Below are positions 26,786 to 35,158 of a DNA stretch of 64,000 nt, one piece after another. The notes under the pieces are model-generated. The model made no database searches, was not told where the DNA came from, and saw only the letters and a list, made by a program, of their open reading frames with translations. Origin of the DNA: Nocardia asteroides (GTDB lineage Bacteria > Actinomycetota > Actinomycetes > Mycobacteriales > Mycobacteriaceae); NCBI GenBank assembly GCA_019930625.1, contig CP082844.1, forward strand, positions 2,852,001 to 2,916,000, read 5' to 3'. Every line of letters starts with the position of its first letter. Position 1 is the stretch's first letter. The position numbers and the translations under genes are program-made.

Positions 26786-27472
26786 ATGCGCATTCTGGTG
26801 GTCGATGACGATCGGGCGGTCCGCGAATCGCTGCGCCGGTCGCTCACCTTCAACGGCTACTCCGTCGATCTCGCCGTCGACGGTGTGGACGCGCTGGAGA
26901 AGGCAACCGTCCAGCGACCGGACGCGCTCGTGCTGGACGTGATGATGCCCCGACTCGACGGGCTCGAGGTATGCCGCCGTCTCCGCAGCACCGGCGATGA
27001 TTTGCCGATTCTGGTTCTCACTGCGCGAGATTCGGTGTCCGAGCGGGTCGCCGGGCTCGATGCCGGTGCCGATGATTATTTGCCGAAGCCTTTCGCGCTG
27101 GAGGAACTGCTGGCCAGGCTGCGCGCGCTGTTGCGGCGTACCGCCGCCGATCCGGGTGAGGCCTCGGAGGCGATGAAGTTCGCTGATCTGTCGCTGGACC
27201 CGGTGACGCGGGAGGTGTCCCGTGGCGTCCGCCCGATCAGTCTCATCCGCACCGAGTTCTCACTGCTGGAAATGTTGATGGCGAACCCGCGTCGTGTGCT
27301 CACCCGCAGCCGCATTCTCGAAGAGGTCTGGGGCTACGATTTCCCAACCTCGGGAAATGCGCTCGAGGTCTATATCGGTTATCTGCGCCGCAAGACCGAG
27401 GCGGAGGGCGAACCGCGACTGATCCATACCGTGCGTGGCGTGGGCTACGTGCTGCGCGAAACGCCGCCGTAG
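26786..27472 (+). CDS. mprA: two-component response regulator MprA
   Basis: A 228-residue OmpR-family regulator. The receiver domain has the acidic pocket VVDDD (residues 5-9), the phosphorylated D51 in [10 protein letters not shown]79 and K101 in YLPKPF. A C-terminal winged helix ([20 protein letters not shown] ... [10 protein letters not shown] ... [11 protein letters not shown]) follows. It starts at ATG 26786, where the domain begins. Next to mprB and pepD this identifies MprA, which responds to envelope stress and activates pepD, itself and stress sigma factors in M. tuberculosis. It is preceded by a clear MprA box. Confidence 0.95.
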   Translation: MRILVVDDDRAVRESLRRSLTFNGYSVDLAVDGVDALEKATVQRPDALVLDVMMPRLDGLEVCRRLRSTGDDLPILVLTARDSVSERVAGLDAGADDYLPKPFALEELLARLRALLRRTAADPGEASEAMKFADLSLDPVTREVSRGVRPISLIRTEFSLLEMLMANPRRVLTRSRILEEVWGYDFPTSGNALEVYIGYLRRKTEAEGEPRLIHTVRGVGYVLRETPP

Positions 27473-27482
27473 GTCGGCGGTC

Positions 27483-28937
27483 ATGGCACGGACACCTCCC
27501 AAGCCCCCCGTCGTCGCCGCCCTCGGCCAGGGACAGCCCGAGTCCCCGGACATGCGGCCACCCATGCCGCTGACCCGGTCGGTCTCGCTGCGGTGGCGGG
27601 TGACGCTGCTTGCCGCCTCGGTCGTGGCGATCGCGGTGGCGGTCACCTCGATCGCGGCCTACGCCTTGGTGGCGCGCGCCCTGTACGACGACGTGGACGC
27701 CCAGTTGCGCAGCCGGGCCACGGCGGTGATCGCGAGCAACCCCTACGGGTTCAACAATCTGAATCTGATGGTGGCCGCCGCCTTCTACGACGACACCGGC
27801 ATCGCCCTGATCTATCCCGATCTGGGCCGCTGGCTGCCGCCGCAGTCGACCGATCCGCCCATCGGGAGCCAGGAGCTGGCCGTCGCGCGTGGCGAGCGGA
27901 GTTCCTCGCTGCGCACCGTCGGCAATCAGCGCGCACTCGCCGTGCACACCGACTCGGGTGCGACGCTGGTCATCTCGCAGCGATTGGACCGCACCAGGGA
28001 GGTGCTCGACCGGCTCGCCTGGCTGTTGTTCGTCGTCGGCGGCTGCGGCGTGGTGCTGGCCGCGGCGGCGGGCACGGCGGTCGGCCGGACCGGTCTGCGG
28101 CCCATCGCGCGATTGACGGCGGCCACCGAGCGGATCGCGCGCACCGACGATCTGACGCCGATCCCGGTGACCGGTGACGACGAACTGGCAAGGCTCACAG
28201 AGAGTTTCAACACCATGCTGCGCGCACTGACCGAGTCGCGTGATCGGCAGCGCAGGCTCGTCGCCGACGCAGGGCACGAATTGCGTACGCCGCTGACGTC
28301 GCTGCGGACCAACATGGAGTTGCTCATCGCTTCGAGCCGTCCCGGCGCTCCCCGCCTCCCAGAGGAGGACATGGCCGGACTGCGCGCCGACGTGATAGCC
28401 CAGATCGAGGAGTTGTCGACTCTGGTGGGCGATCTGGTCGATCTCGCGCGGGAGGACGCTCCGGAAACCGTCTACGAGCGCCTGGATCTCGGGGAGGTGG
28501 TGGAACGCGCGCTCGAGCGCGCCCGCCGCCGCCGCGCGGGCATCGAGTTCGTCGCCGACCTGCGTCCGTGGTTCGTCTACGGGCACGAGGCGGGCCTCGA
28601 GCGCGCGGTGCTGAACGTGCTCGACAACGCGGCCAAGTGGAGCCCGGCCGGCGCGCAGGTCCGCATCCTCATGCGCGAAAGCGGACCCGGCCTGCTCGAA
28701 CTGTCCATCGACGACGCGGGACCCGGGATCCCCCCGGCGGAGCGCGAGTTGGTGTTCGAGCGCTTCTATCGGGTCATGTCGTCGCGGTCGATGCCGGGCT
28801 CCGGCCTCGGCTTGGCGATCGTCAAGCAGGTCGTGACGAAACACGGCGGCACCATCGCCATCGATACCTCGCAACGCGGCGGCGCCGTCGTCCGCATCGT
28901 GTTGCCCGGAGAGCCGGGCGCGCCCGCGCCCGATTGA
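27483..28937 (+). CDS. mprB: sensor histidine kinase MprB
   Basis: A 484-residue kinase that starts 11 bases after the mprA stop. There is a transmembrane helix at about 38-62, an extracytoplasmic sensor region, a second helix at about 180-200 and a HAMP linker. The phosphorylated H265 lies in DAGHELRTPLTSLR. The ATPase domain has the N-box NVLDNAAKWSP, G1 DDAGPGIP, F-box FERFYR and G2 GSGLGLAIVKQ. All catalytic motifs are present. With MprA it forms the envelope-stress system; in mycobacteria the extracytoplasmic loop is bound by DnaK and PepD-processed signals. I chose ATG 27483; ATG 27435 lies within mprA. Confidence 0.94.
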   Translation: MARTPPKPPVVAALGQGQPESPDMRPPMPLTRSVSLRWRVTLLAASVVAIAVAVTSIAAYALVARALYDDVDAQLRSRATAVIASNPYGFNNLNLMVAAAFYDDTGIALIYPDLGRWLPPQSTDPPIGSQELAVARGERSSSLRTVGNQRALAVHTDSGATLVISQRLDRTREVLDRLAWLLFVVGGCGVVLAAAAGTAVGRTGLRPIARLTAATERIARTDDLTPIPVTGDDELARLTESFNTMLRALTESRDRQRRLVADAGHELRTPLTSLRTNMELLIASSRPGAPRLPEEDMAGLRADVIAQIEELSTLVGDLVDLAREDAPETVYERLDLGEVVERALERARRRRAGIEFVADLRPWFVYGHEAGLERAVLNVLDNAAKWSPAGAQVRILMRESGPGLLELSIDDAGPGIPPAERELVFERFYRVMSSRSMPGSGLGLAIVKQVVTKHGGTIAIDTSQRGGAVVRIVLPGEPGAPAPD

Positions 28938-28966
28938 CGCAATACCGGGCAAGAGAAGACCATTTA

Positions 28967-28992
28967 CCGCACAATCTTGGTGTTCTGTGCGG
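28967..28992. terminator. hairpin after mprB
   Basis: CCGCACA and TGTGCGG form a perfect 7-pair stem around a 12-base loop, 30 bases after the mprB stop. It may end the mprAB transcript before the separate pepD promoter. Confidence 0.45.
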
Positions 28993-29123
28993 AATATTCA
29001 TCTTCGGTGGGGTATTTCGGACATTGCTCCGATCGGTTTGCCACAGGATTTGAGACATCAAGTTGGCGGTGGTTCTATTGTGCACCGGCTCCTGGGGACA
29101 GATCTCGGAAAACTGAAAGCACG

Positions 29124-29142
29124 GTCTCAGTCCGCTCTCAGT
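29124..29142 (+). promoter_or_regulatory. MprA box before pepD
   Basis: GTCTCAGT and CTCTCAGT are separated by CCG, the same 8-3-8 layout as the box before mprA. It lies 46 bases before the pepD ATG. Confidence 0.75.
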
Positions 29143-29187
29143 CGCCGTGGCCACCCTGGTCGGGACGTGAGCAGAAACGAGGAGTCC

Positions 29188-30558
29188 ATGACCGAGGATT
29201 CGAAGGACCGCCGGGAGCCGGGCCCGCCGGACGCAGGCGCGCTCGGACCGCGGGAGGCGCACGCGCCCGGTTACGGTTCGCAGGAAGCGCATCATCCCAC
29301 CGCGCCGTATCCGCAGCACCACTCGGCTGCGCCGTACCCAGGGCATCCCGCGTCCTTCGGTCCACCGAAGGACGCCACGTACCCGCAGGGTCCGGTCTAC
29401 GGCGCCCCGCCCGCACCGGCCCGCCGTCCGTTCCGTGCGGGACTGGCCGTGGGGGCCGTGGCGCTCGCCCTGGTCAGCGGTGGCGTCGGCGGTGCGGTCG
29501 GCGCGCTGGTCACGCACGGCGACGACGGCCGCGCCCCGGTGACCAACGCCTTGGACGCGCCGAAGCCGAATATGAGCAACGCGGTCAACGCTCCGGCCGG
29601 CTCCACCCAGGCGGTCGCACAGAAGGTGCTGCCCAGCGTCGTGATGATCAAAGTGGCCAGCAGCAAGGCCGAGGGCGAGGGCTCCGGAGTGGTCCTGTCC
29701 TCCGACGGCCTGATCCTTACCAACAATCACGTGGCCGCGGGCGGTGGACCGAACGCCAGGATGGAGGTTGTGTTCTCCGACGGCAGCAGTGCGCCCGCCA
29801 CCCTGGTCGGCGCCGATCCGGTCTCCGACCTGGCCGTCATCCGAGCGTCCGGCAAGAGCGGCCTGACTCCGATCGAACTGGGCACCTCGGCGAATCTGCA
29901 GGTCGGCCAGCCGGTTGTCGCGATCGGCTCGCCGCTCGGTCTGGCGGGCACGGTCACTACGGGCATCGTCTCGGCGCTGAACCGGCCGGTCGTGACCTCC
30001 GGTGACGGCAGCGAGCCCGGTCCCGCGGTCAGCCCGGTGATCGACGCGATTCAGACGGATGCCGCGATCAACCCCGGCAACTCGGGCGGCGCGCTGGTGG
30101 ACGGCAACGGCAAGCTCGTCGGAATCAACACCGCCATCGCGACGCTGGGGCCCACCGAGATGGCAGGCGGCCAGACCGGGTCGATCGGACTCGGGTTCGC
30201 GATCCCGGTCGATCAGGCGCGGCGGGTGGCCGACGAACTGATCAAGACCGGCAAGGCCACCTACGCGCAGATCGGTATCACCGTGTCGCGTCAACAGGAT
30301 CCGGCGCAGCAGATTTCCGGCGCGAAGGTCCGCGACGTCACGCCGGACGGTCCCGCCGCACGCGCGGGCATTCCGCCGGGGGCGGTGGTGACGAGGCTCG
30401 ATGACCGCCCGATCGATTCCGGGAACGCGCTCGTCGCCGCGGTCCGCTCACACCAACCAGGAGACAAGGTGAAGGTCACCTACAGCGATGAGCAGGGCAA
30501 CAACTCCAAGACCGTCGAGGTGACCCTCTCCGGCGCGCCCGCGGACGGTGGCCGGTGA
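29188..30558 (+). CDS. pepD: HtrA-like serine protease PepD
   Basis: A 456-residue membrane-anchored protease. A cytoplasmic Pro/His-rich N-terminus (1-80) precedes the transmembrane helix at 83-108. The trypsin-like domain has H181 (LTNNHV), D214 (SDLAVI) and S299 (NPGNSGGAL), so the triad is intact. A PDZ domain covers about 365-455 (GAKVRDVTPDGPAARAGIPP). It starts at ATG 29188 behind GAGGAG. In M. tuberculosis PepD acts in envelope protein quality control and is controlled by MprAB; the upstream MprA box agrees. The stop overlaps the next gene's possible GTG start. Confidence 0.95.
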   Translation: MTEDSKDRREPGPPDAGALGPREAHAPGYGSQEAHHPTAPYPQHHSAAPYPGHPASFGPPKDATYPQGPVYGAPPAPARRPFRAGLAVGAVALALVSGGVGGAVGALVTHGDDGRAPVTNALDAPKPNMSNAVNAPAGSTQAVAQKVLPSVVMIKVASSKAEGEGSGVVLSSDGLILTNNHVAAGGGPNARMEVVFSDGSSAPATLVGADPVSDLAVIRASGKSGLTPIELGTSANLQVGQPVVAIGSPLGLAGTVTTGIVSALNRPVVTSGDGSEPGPAVSPVIDAIQTDAAINPGNSGGALVDGNGKLVGINTAIATLGPTEMAGGQTGSIGLGFAIPVDQARRVADELIKTGKATYAQIGITVSRQQDPAQQISGAKVRDVTPDGPAARAGIPPGAVVTRLDDRPIDSGNALVAAVRSHQPGDKVKVTYSDEQGNNSKTVEVTLSGAPADGGR

Positions 30559-30659
30559 TGCGCGCGGTCCCCGGTGGACAGGGCCGGACGATCGATGTCG
30601 ACCCCGACGTTCTCGGCGCGGCCGCCGAGTTGCTCGGCGCAGGCGCTACGGTGAGCACC

Positions 30660-31154
30660 ATGGAAATCGATGCTCCTGTGGCGGGGCGTGCTCTGGTGGT
30701 GGTCGTCGACGACAGGACGGCGCATGGAGGTATTGACTCGCTCGGTCCGCTGGTCACCGAGCTGCTCACCGAGGCGGGTTTCCTCGTGGACGCCTCGGTG
30801 TCGGTGCAAGCCGACGAGGTGGAGATCCGCAACGCGCTCAACACGGCGGTGATCGGCGGCGTGGATCTGGTCATCTCCGTCGGCGGCACGGGCATGTCCC
30901 CGCGTGACGTGACCCCGGAGGCGACCTCGCAGGTGCTCGACCGCGAGCTGCCGGGCATCAGCGAAGCCCTCCGTTCCTCCGGCCGCGTGGCCGGCTCGCT
31001 GGACGCCGGGCTCTCTCGCGGTGTGGCAGGCGTGTCCGGAAGCACTTTGGTGGTCAACCTGCCCGGCACCCGGTCCGCCATCCGGGACGGCATGGCGACG
31101 CTCGGCCCGCTCGCCAGCCGGGTGATCGGCGAACTCTCCGGATTGGTCGAATAA
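30660..31154 (+). CDS. moaB: MoaB/MogA-type molybdenum cofactor protein (MoaB2-like)
   Basis: About 164 residues of MogA/MoaB fold: GRALVVVVDDRTAHGGID, DEVEIRNALNTAVIGGVDLV, VGGTGMSPRDVTPEAT, and GVSGSTLVVNLPGTRSA. The family adenylylates molybdopterin, although mycobacterial MoaB2 next to pepD has been linked to stress regulation rather than cofactor synthesis. I start at ATG 30660, 9 bases after TACGGT (possible -10, near-leaderless). The frame is open from GTG 30555/ATG 30558, which overlaps the pepD stop and would add 34-35 residues. That version is also plausible. Confidence 0.88.
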   Translation: MEIDAPVAGRALVVVVDDRTAHGGIDSLGPLVTELLTEAGFLVDASVSVQADEVEIRNALNTAVIGGVDLVISVGGTGMSPRDVTPEATSQVLDRELPGISEALRSSGRVAGSLDAGLSRGVAGVSGSTLVVNLPGTRSAIRDGMATLGPLASRVIGELSGLVE

Positions 31155-31336
31155 TCAGCGCACCCCCTCCCGCCGAGAACCCTCGCCCGGCCGCGCGCCG
31201 GGCGAGGGATGCGCGCTTGGCGAAGATCTTCGGCGACACTCTGCCGGAGACCACCGGCGACGAGCGCGACGACCGTGACGACGGCGGCCGCGCCGAGGAC
31301 TGGCTGCGAGCCCAAGTTCCCCCGCATCACGGCTGA
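31154..31336 (+). CDS. small conserved protein ending in PPHHG, start uncertain
   Basis: A frame of about 60 codons following moaB. It reads SAPPPAENPRPAARRARDAR, LAKIFGDTLPETTGDERDDR, then a short acidic stretch and a WLRAQVPPHHG end. A C-terminal W.R...PPHHG is a recurring ending of small actinobacterial proteins. There is no ATG or GTG in frame; ATC 31154 overlaps the moaB stop, and TTG 31217 has GAGGG 8 bases upstream and would give 39 residues. No signal or membrane segment is seen. It shares the moaB transcript and ends at a T-rich terminator. Confidence 0.5.
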   Translation: MSAPPPAENPRPAARRARDARLAKIFGDTLPETTGDERDDRDDGGRAEDWLRAQVPPHHG

Positions 31337-31382
31337 GGCCGTTATCTACGTAGTTGCTACGTACTGCCGTCGGCCATTTTTG
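31337..31382 (+). terminator. terminator after the moaB operon
   Basis: GGCCG pairs with CGGCC and encloses a second inverted repeat (CTACGTAG, loop TTG, CTACGTA); the structure is followed by ATTTTTG. It begins right after the small PPHHG gene. Confidence 0.75.
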
Positions 31383-31848
31383 TGATCCTCCAGTGATCAA
31401 TTCAGCTCGGAAGTAATCCGGCCGAGACGCTTGACCGCCGGTCGCGCATCCGCGACGTCGGCGTCGCTGTGCCCATACGCGACCATTGCGCACCTGGTCA
31501 GCCGTAGCGATCCGGTATTTATGCACGTCACGCCATATTCAGATGTGCGCAACTGTGGCGGGAGTCACCTTGAACTTTACGAAACCTCGCGTTGCGAGGC
31601 CCGTTATAGAACGTTTAATCTCCCATCGAGCCACTCCACAGTTGGACATCACAGGCCCGGGCACCGGCACGCACTACGCCGCTCGACGGAACCATGGCTC
31701 GGTTCCGGCGCCGGTAAGTTGGTTGCGCCGAAATAACAGCCGGTTACACATCGGCAACAAAGGAGCGACACACTGAGCTGGGCCTGAGAGGACCATCTGT
31801 CCAGCCTCGACGGTCGAGGTTGACTGTTTGAACCTGATGAGGGGAAGT
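31383..31848. other. long upstream region of the porin pair
   Basis: About 470 bases, less GC-rich than the surroundings, without a convincing gene. It must contain the porin promoter and probably a long 5' untranslated leader. A CCTCGACGGTCGAGG hairpin lies just upstream of the porin ribosome-binding site (GAGGGGAAGT). Confidence 0.5.
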
Positions 31849-32523
31849 ATGAGCGAGAACCGCACCAATGGTCTGCGCCGCGGTGTCCGCGTCGCGGGCA
31901 TCGGCGCTGCCGCGGCTGTAGCCATGGGCCTGCTTTCGACCGGTGCTGCCAACGCCGACACCTTCGTGCCGTTGCCGGACGGCCAGAAGGTGGGTCCCGG
32001 CGTGACGATCACCCGCAATGGTGAGCGCGCCTTGATCTCCCCGTCCCTTGCTGCGAACGGTGCCGGCCGTGTCGTGTGGGTTTCGGGGAACGCCATTGCC
32101 GATGTCGCTGTGACGCCGGAAGGTGAGATCGGCCCGAACAACGGCCCGAGCGGAAACCCGGGCACGAATAATTCGTCCACTCACGGTGCCTCGCAGTTGA
32201 GCACCGGTTACATCGTCGGCTGCCAGATCAGCATCGCCGACGACGCCATCTCCGCGGGTGTGTCGGGCAGTGTGAACCTCAGCGGCGCCAGCGCGGGCGG
32301 TTCCATCGGTATCAACCTCGGTCCCGGCGAGGTCACGTTCGTTCAGATCGATTACAAAGACATCCTCAAGCCCGGGGTGTACTCCGTCGAGTATCAGGAT
32401 GCCGAGATTCAGATCCAGGGCTGCGCTGGTTACGCGCAGGCGCGTTCGTACACGGTCGTCGAGATCATCGGCGATCACTATTCGAAGACCACCCTCTACG
32501 GGATGCCGTTCAGCATCGGCTGA
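31849..32523 (+). CDS. nfpA: MspA-family porin, NfpA-like
   Basis: A 224-residue secreted protein. The signal peptide runs to about residue 36 (basic start, GIGAAAAVAMGLLSTGAANA with an AxA cleavage site). The mature protein begins DTFVPLPDGQKV and has beta-rich porin sequence with two Cys (GCQISI and GCAGYAQARS) and a C-terminal LYGMPFSIG. It belongs to the MspA family, which forms octameric channels in the mycolic-acid outer membrane. Nocardial NfpA and NfpB form a mixed channel, and the tandem arrangement here matches that pair. It starts at ATG 31849 behind GGGGAAGT. Confidence 0.88.
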   Translation: MSENRTNGLRRGVRVAGIGAAAAVAMGLLSTGAANADTFVPLPDGQKVGPGVTITRNGERALISPSLAANGAGRVVWVSGNAIADVAVTPEGEIGPNNGPSGNPGTNNSSTHGASQLSTGYIVGCQISIADDAISAGVSGSVNLSGASAGGSIGINLGPGEVTFVQIDYKDILKPGVYSVEYQDAEIQIQGCAGYAQARSYTVVEIIGDHYSKTTLYGMPFSIG

Positions 32524-32588
32524 CGTCTGTCGAAACCAACGAACCATCCTCCCGCTGAAGCGGACTCAACCCTCGAGGGATATCAACC

Positions 32589-33260
32589 ATGATCAACCGT
32601 AAGAAGCTGGCGCGGATGGCCGGCGTCGGCGCCGCAGCCACCATCGCCATGGGCTTGTTCTCCACAGGTGCGGCGAATGCCGATACTTTCGTTCCGCTGC
32701 CGGGTGGTGAGCTTGTGAAGACGTTGTCGGATGGCACGGTGGTGACCGTTCGTCTGGTCGGTGAGTCGGCGACCATCAGTCCGTCTATGGGTGCGACGCC
32801 GTTGCATCGCAATGCGTGGGTCTCCGGTAGCGCGCAGGTCGAGCTGTCGGGTGCGGCCGGGGGCAAGATCTTCCCCGGTTACACCGTTGGTTGCCAGGTG
32901 AACATTGCTGGTGGTGGTGCCACTGGTGGTATGGATGGCAATGTGGATTGGAGTGACGGGCAGAACGTCACCGCTGGCGTGGGCGCGAACTCCGGCGGGA
33001 ATCTGTCGCTGGGGCCGGGCCAGGCGAAGTCGTTCTACGTGCTCGATCTGGAGCAGGCCGATGACTATGGCAACGAGGCGCACAAGACTCGTAATGCTTT
33101 CCGGGGCACCAGCGGTTCGGTGACGTGGTCGGATGAGACCATCGGTCTCAATGGCTGTGGTGGTTATGCCCAGGCGCGTGCTTTCGTGAGCGTCGAGGTC
33201 GAAACCGACAATGTCATCACCTGGGTGACGCTGTGGGGAGCACCCTTCAGCCTCGGCTGA
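32589..33260 (+). CDS. nfpB: MspA-family porin, NfpB-like
   Basis: A 223-residue porin subunit 65 bases after the first. The signal peptide (MINRKKLARMAGVGAAATIA ... ANA) is followed by a mature start DTFVPLPGGELV. It has the same two-Cys pattern (VGCQVNIAGG and NGCGGYAQARAF) and C-terminal LWGAPFSLG. The two paralogues share their ends but diverge in the middle, as expected for partner subunits of a hetero-oligomeric channel. Much of this gene uses GGT, GTG and GAT codons with lower third-position GC than its neighbours. A terminator hairpin follows. Confidence 0.88.
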   Translation: MINRKKLARMAGVGAAATIAMGLFSTGAANADTFVPLPGGELVKTLSDGTVVTVRLVGESATISPSMGATPLHRNAWVSGSAQVELSGAAGGKIFPGYTVGCQVNIAGGGATGGMDGNVDWSDGQNVTAGVGANSGGNLSLGPGQAKSFYVLDLEQADDYGNEAHKTRNAFRGTSGSVTWSDETIGLNGCGGYAQARAFVSVEVETDNVITWVTLWGAPFSLG

Positions 33261-33285
33261 GCGCCGGATATCCACTCGCACAACG

Positions 33286-33318
33286 GAACGGGCCTGTCGC
33301 CGTGGACGGGCCCGTTTC
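33286..33318 (+). terminator. terminator hairpin after the porin pair
   Basis: AACGGGCC and GGCCCGTT form an 8-pair stem with a 14-base loop, followed by TTCC, 26 bases after the second porin stop. Confidence 0.65.
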
Positions 33319-33373
33319 CGCGTGGATGCCGCACGAGCCGCCGCCGAAGATTTCGCGAAACATGGTCGGCGGA

Positions 33374-34039
33374 TCAGTGGAAAACGACGGTGAGCGCGGT
33401 GCGCAGCGACGCCCCCGCCACGGCGGTGGCGTGCTCGGCGTCCATCGCGACCAAGACCACGCGATCCGTGGTTCCCCGTCCCGCACCCGCACCGGAGACC
33501 AGGATGACGGCGGCATCGGTGGCGAGGGTGCGGGCAGGGCGGGTACCGGGCCCGTTCGCCTCTTCCGCGCCGATGACGTCGACGCGATCGCCCGCGCGCA
33601 GGATGTCGGCGACCGCCGTGTCGGCGAGGCGGATGGGCACGATGCGCGCTTCGCGCCCGCCGGTCGCCGCCGCGGCCAAGCGCGGACCGACGACCCGCAA
33701 GTCGGTGAACACCTCGCCCTGCCGCATGGCGCCGGTCAGCGTCGCGCCGACGAGCGCGGCGGGATCGGCGACGGCCCCCGCGGGCAACGTACCCGCCTCG
33801 CGGGGTGCGGAGCGCAGGTCGCTCGCCTCGAGGAGTCGGCCCGGGGCCAGATCCCGGCCCGCGACCACGACCGTCGTGGTCTCGGCGTCCGGGTCGCCAC
33901 GCAGGAAGAGGAACGCCGCGAGCGCGGCGAGAGCGGCGGCGAGCAGCCGTCTGGCCAGCACGGCGTCGGCCCAGGGCGGTCGCTGCCACCCGGAAGGATT
34001 CCAGCCGCCGCGGCCGAGGTCGGCGAGTGCACGAGTCAT
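33374..34039 (-). CDS. SAF-domain (CpaB/RcpC-like) membrane protein
   Basis: A 221-residue protein with one transmembrane helix near the N-terminus (VLARRLLAAALAALAAFLFL, about 27-46) and an extracytoplasmic SAF domain: TTTVVVAGRDLAPGRLLEAS, DLRSAPREAGTLPAGAV, then LTGAMRQGEVFTDLRVV. SAF domains occur in CpaB/RcpC proteins of Flp pilus assembly, but no other pilus gene is nearby, so the role is open. M. tuberculosis has a comparable gene just upstream of Rv0991c. It converges with the porin pair. Confidence 0.8.
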   Translation of the reverse strand: MTRALADLGRGGWNPSGWQRPPWADAVLARRLLAAALAALAAFLFLRGDPDAETTTVVVAGRDLAPGRLLEASDLRSAPREAGTLPAGAVADPAALVGATLTGAMRQGEVFTDLRVVGPRLAAAATGGREARIVPIRLADTAVADILRAGDRVDVIGAEEANGPGTRPARTLATDAAVILVSGAGAGRGTTDRVVLVAMDAEHATAVAGASLRTALTVVFH

Positions 34040-34127
34040 GGCCGGATCCTATGGCCGGACTTACCCTCGCCCGGCCGGGATCGCGGTGCCTTGTGGATAG
34101 TTGACCGGCTGTGGAAAACCGATCGAA

Positions 34128-34418
34128 TCAGCTGGCCACGGCCGTGCTGGTGGACGCGGTGGACCCGCTCGACGACCCGGAGTCCGAAGACGAACTCGAA
34201 CTGCTCTCGGACTTGGCGGGCTCGCTCGCGGTGGAGGAGCCACCGCGGCTGTCGGTGCGGTAGAAGCCGCTGCCCTTGAAGACGATGCCGACCGAGTTGA
34301 ACAGCTTGCGCAGCTTTCCGGAGCACTCCGAGCACACGCTCAGCGCCTCGTCGGTGAAGGACTGAACGATGTCGAAGCGGTTGTCACACTGGGTGCACGC
34401 ATACGAGTAAGTAGGCAC
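34128..34418 (-). CDS. ruc: FmdB-type zinc ribbon chaperone (Ruc/Rv0991c-like)
   Basis: A 96-residue protein. Residues 1-45 form an FmdB zinc ribbon: MPTYSYACTQCDNRFDIVQ with CxxC, then LSVCSECSGKLRK with the second CxxC. The rest is a Ser/Thr-rich disordered tail. Position upstream of the 5-formyl-THF cyclo-ligase gene matches Rv0991c, described as the redox-regulated chaperone Ruc: oxidation of its Cys releases zinc and activates it as a holdase cooperating with Hsp70. The start ATG 34418 follows an AGGATCC sequence. Confidence 0.88.
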   Translation of the reverse strand: MPTYSYACTQCDNRFDIVQSFTDEALSVCSECSGKLRKLFNSVGIVFKGSGFYRTDSRGGSSTASEPAKSESSSSSSSDSGSSSGSTASTSTAVAS

Positions 34419-34487
34419 AGGATCCTCCGCGGTGTTCGTCGATCTAGCACTCTACAGCCGACAGTGCCAACACCGCCAATCGCTGCT

Positions 34488-35096
34488 TCATTCCCCAGCG
34501 TAATGGTCGCCCAGCCGGCGCAGCCCGCCCCGTGGCGTGAGCGCCCAGCCCATCCGCAGGTCGTGCGGTTCCTCGGGGAGCCGGTCGAGGAGTTCGTCGT
34601 CCCGGACCACAGCGACCAGCCTGGCGTCCGGCCGTGCGGCGGGCAGCGTGCGGTCGTAATAGCCCGCGCCGCGGCCGAGTCGCACGCCGCGCAGGTCCAC
34701 CGCCAGCGCGGGGACCAGAATCAGCTCCGCCCTGGTCACGGCGTCCGGAGGCAGCACGCTGCCGATGGGTTCCAGCAACCCGTAGCGGGCGCGGCGCAGC
34801 GCATCCGCGCCGGTGTACTCGGCCCAGCTCAGCGGCCCCGGCGGGCCGGTGACCGGCAGCAGCACGCGCGCGCCGCCGGCCAGCAGCGCGTCCAGCATCG
34901 CCGTCGATCCCGGTTCGCCCGCGATCGGCACATACGCGCAGACCCACCCGCGCGCTCCCACCGCGCCGACCGTCGTGGCCAGGGCGAACGCTTCGTTTTC
35001 CCGCTCCGTGGCGCTCATCACAGCCCGTTGGGCGAGGAGTTCGATGCGCCATGCATGTTTATCGCGCTCGCCGGGCATCTTCACAGTGATCACCAT
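34488..35096 (-). CDS. 5-formyltetrahydrofolate cyclo-ligase
   Basis: A 202-residue enzyme that converts 5-formyl-THF and ATP to 5,10-methenyl-THF, recycling folate. Motifs: WRIELLAQRAVMSATERENE, an alpha-beta core with VCAYVPIAGEPGS, PVTGPPGPLSWAEYTG, and the ATP/phosphate loop LVPALAVDLRGVRLGRGAGYYDRTL. The start ATG 35096 follows GGGGTGAGCCT. The open frame reaches 35252, but that would overlap galU on the other strand. It diverges from galU and stands upstream of ruc, as in M. tuberculosis. Confidence 0.92.
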   Translation of the reverse strand: MVITVKMPGERDKHAWRIELLAQRAVMSATERENEAFALATTVGAVGARGWVCAYVPIAGEPGSTAMLDALLAGGARVLLPVTGPPGPLSWAEYTGADALRRARYGLLEPIGSVLPPDAVTRAELILVPALAVDLRGVRLGRGAGYYDRTLPAARPDARLVAVVRDDELLDRLPEEPHDLRMGWALTPRGGLRRLGDHYAGE

Positions 35097-35158
35097 AGGC
35101 TCACCCCGGAACCGGGTCGGCGCGACGCCGATCCGGCGGCGTGATGGATGGATAGGGT

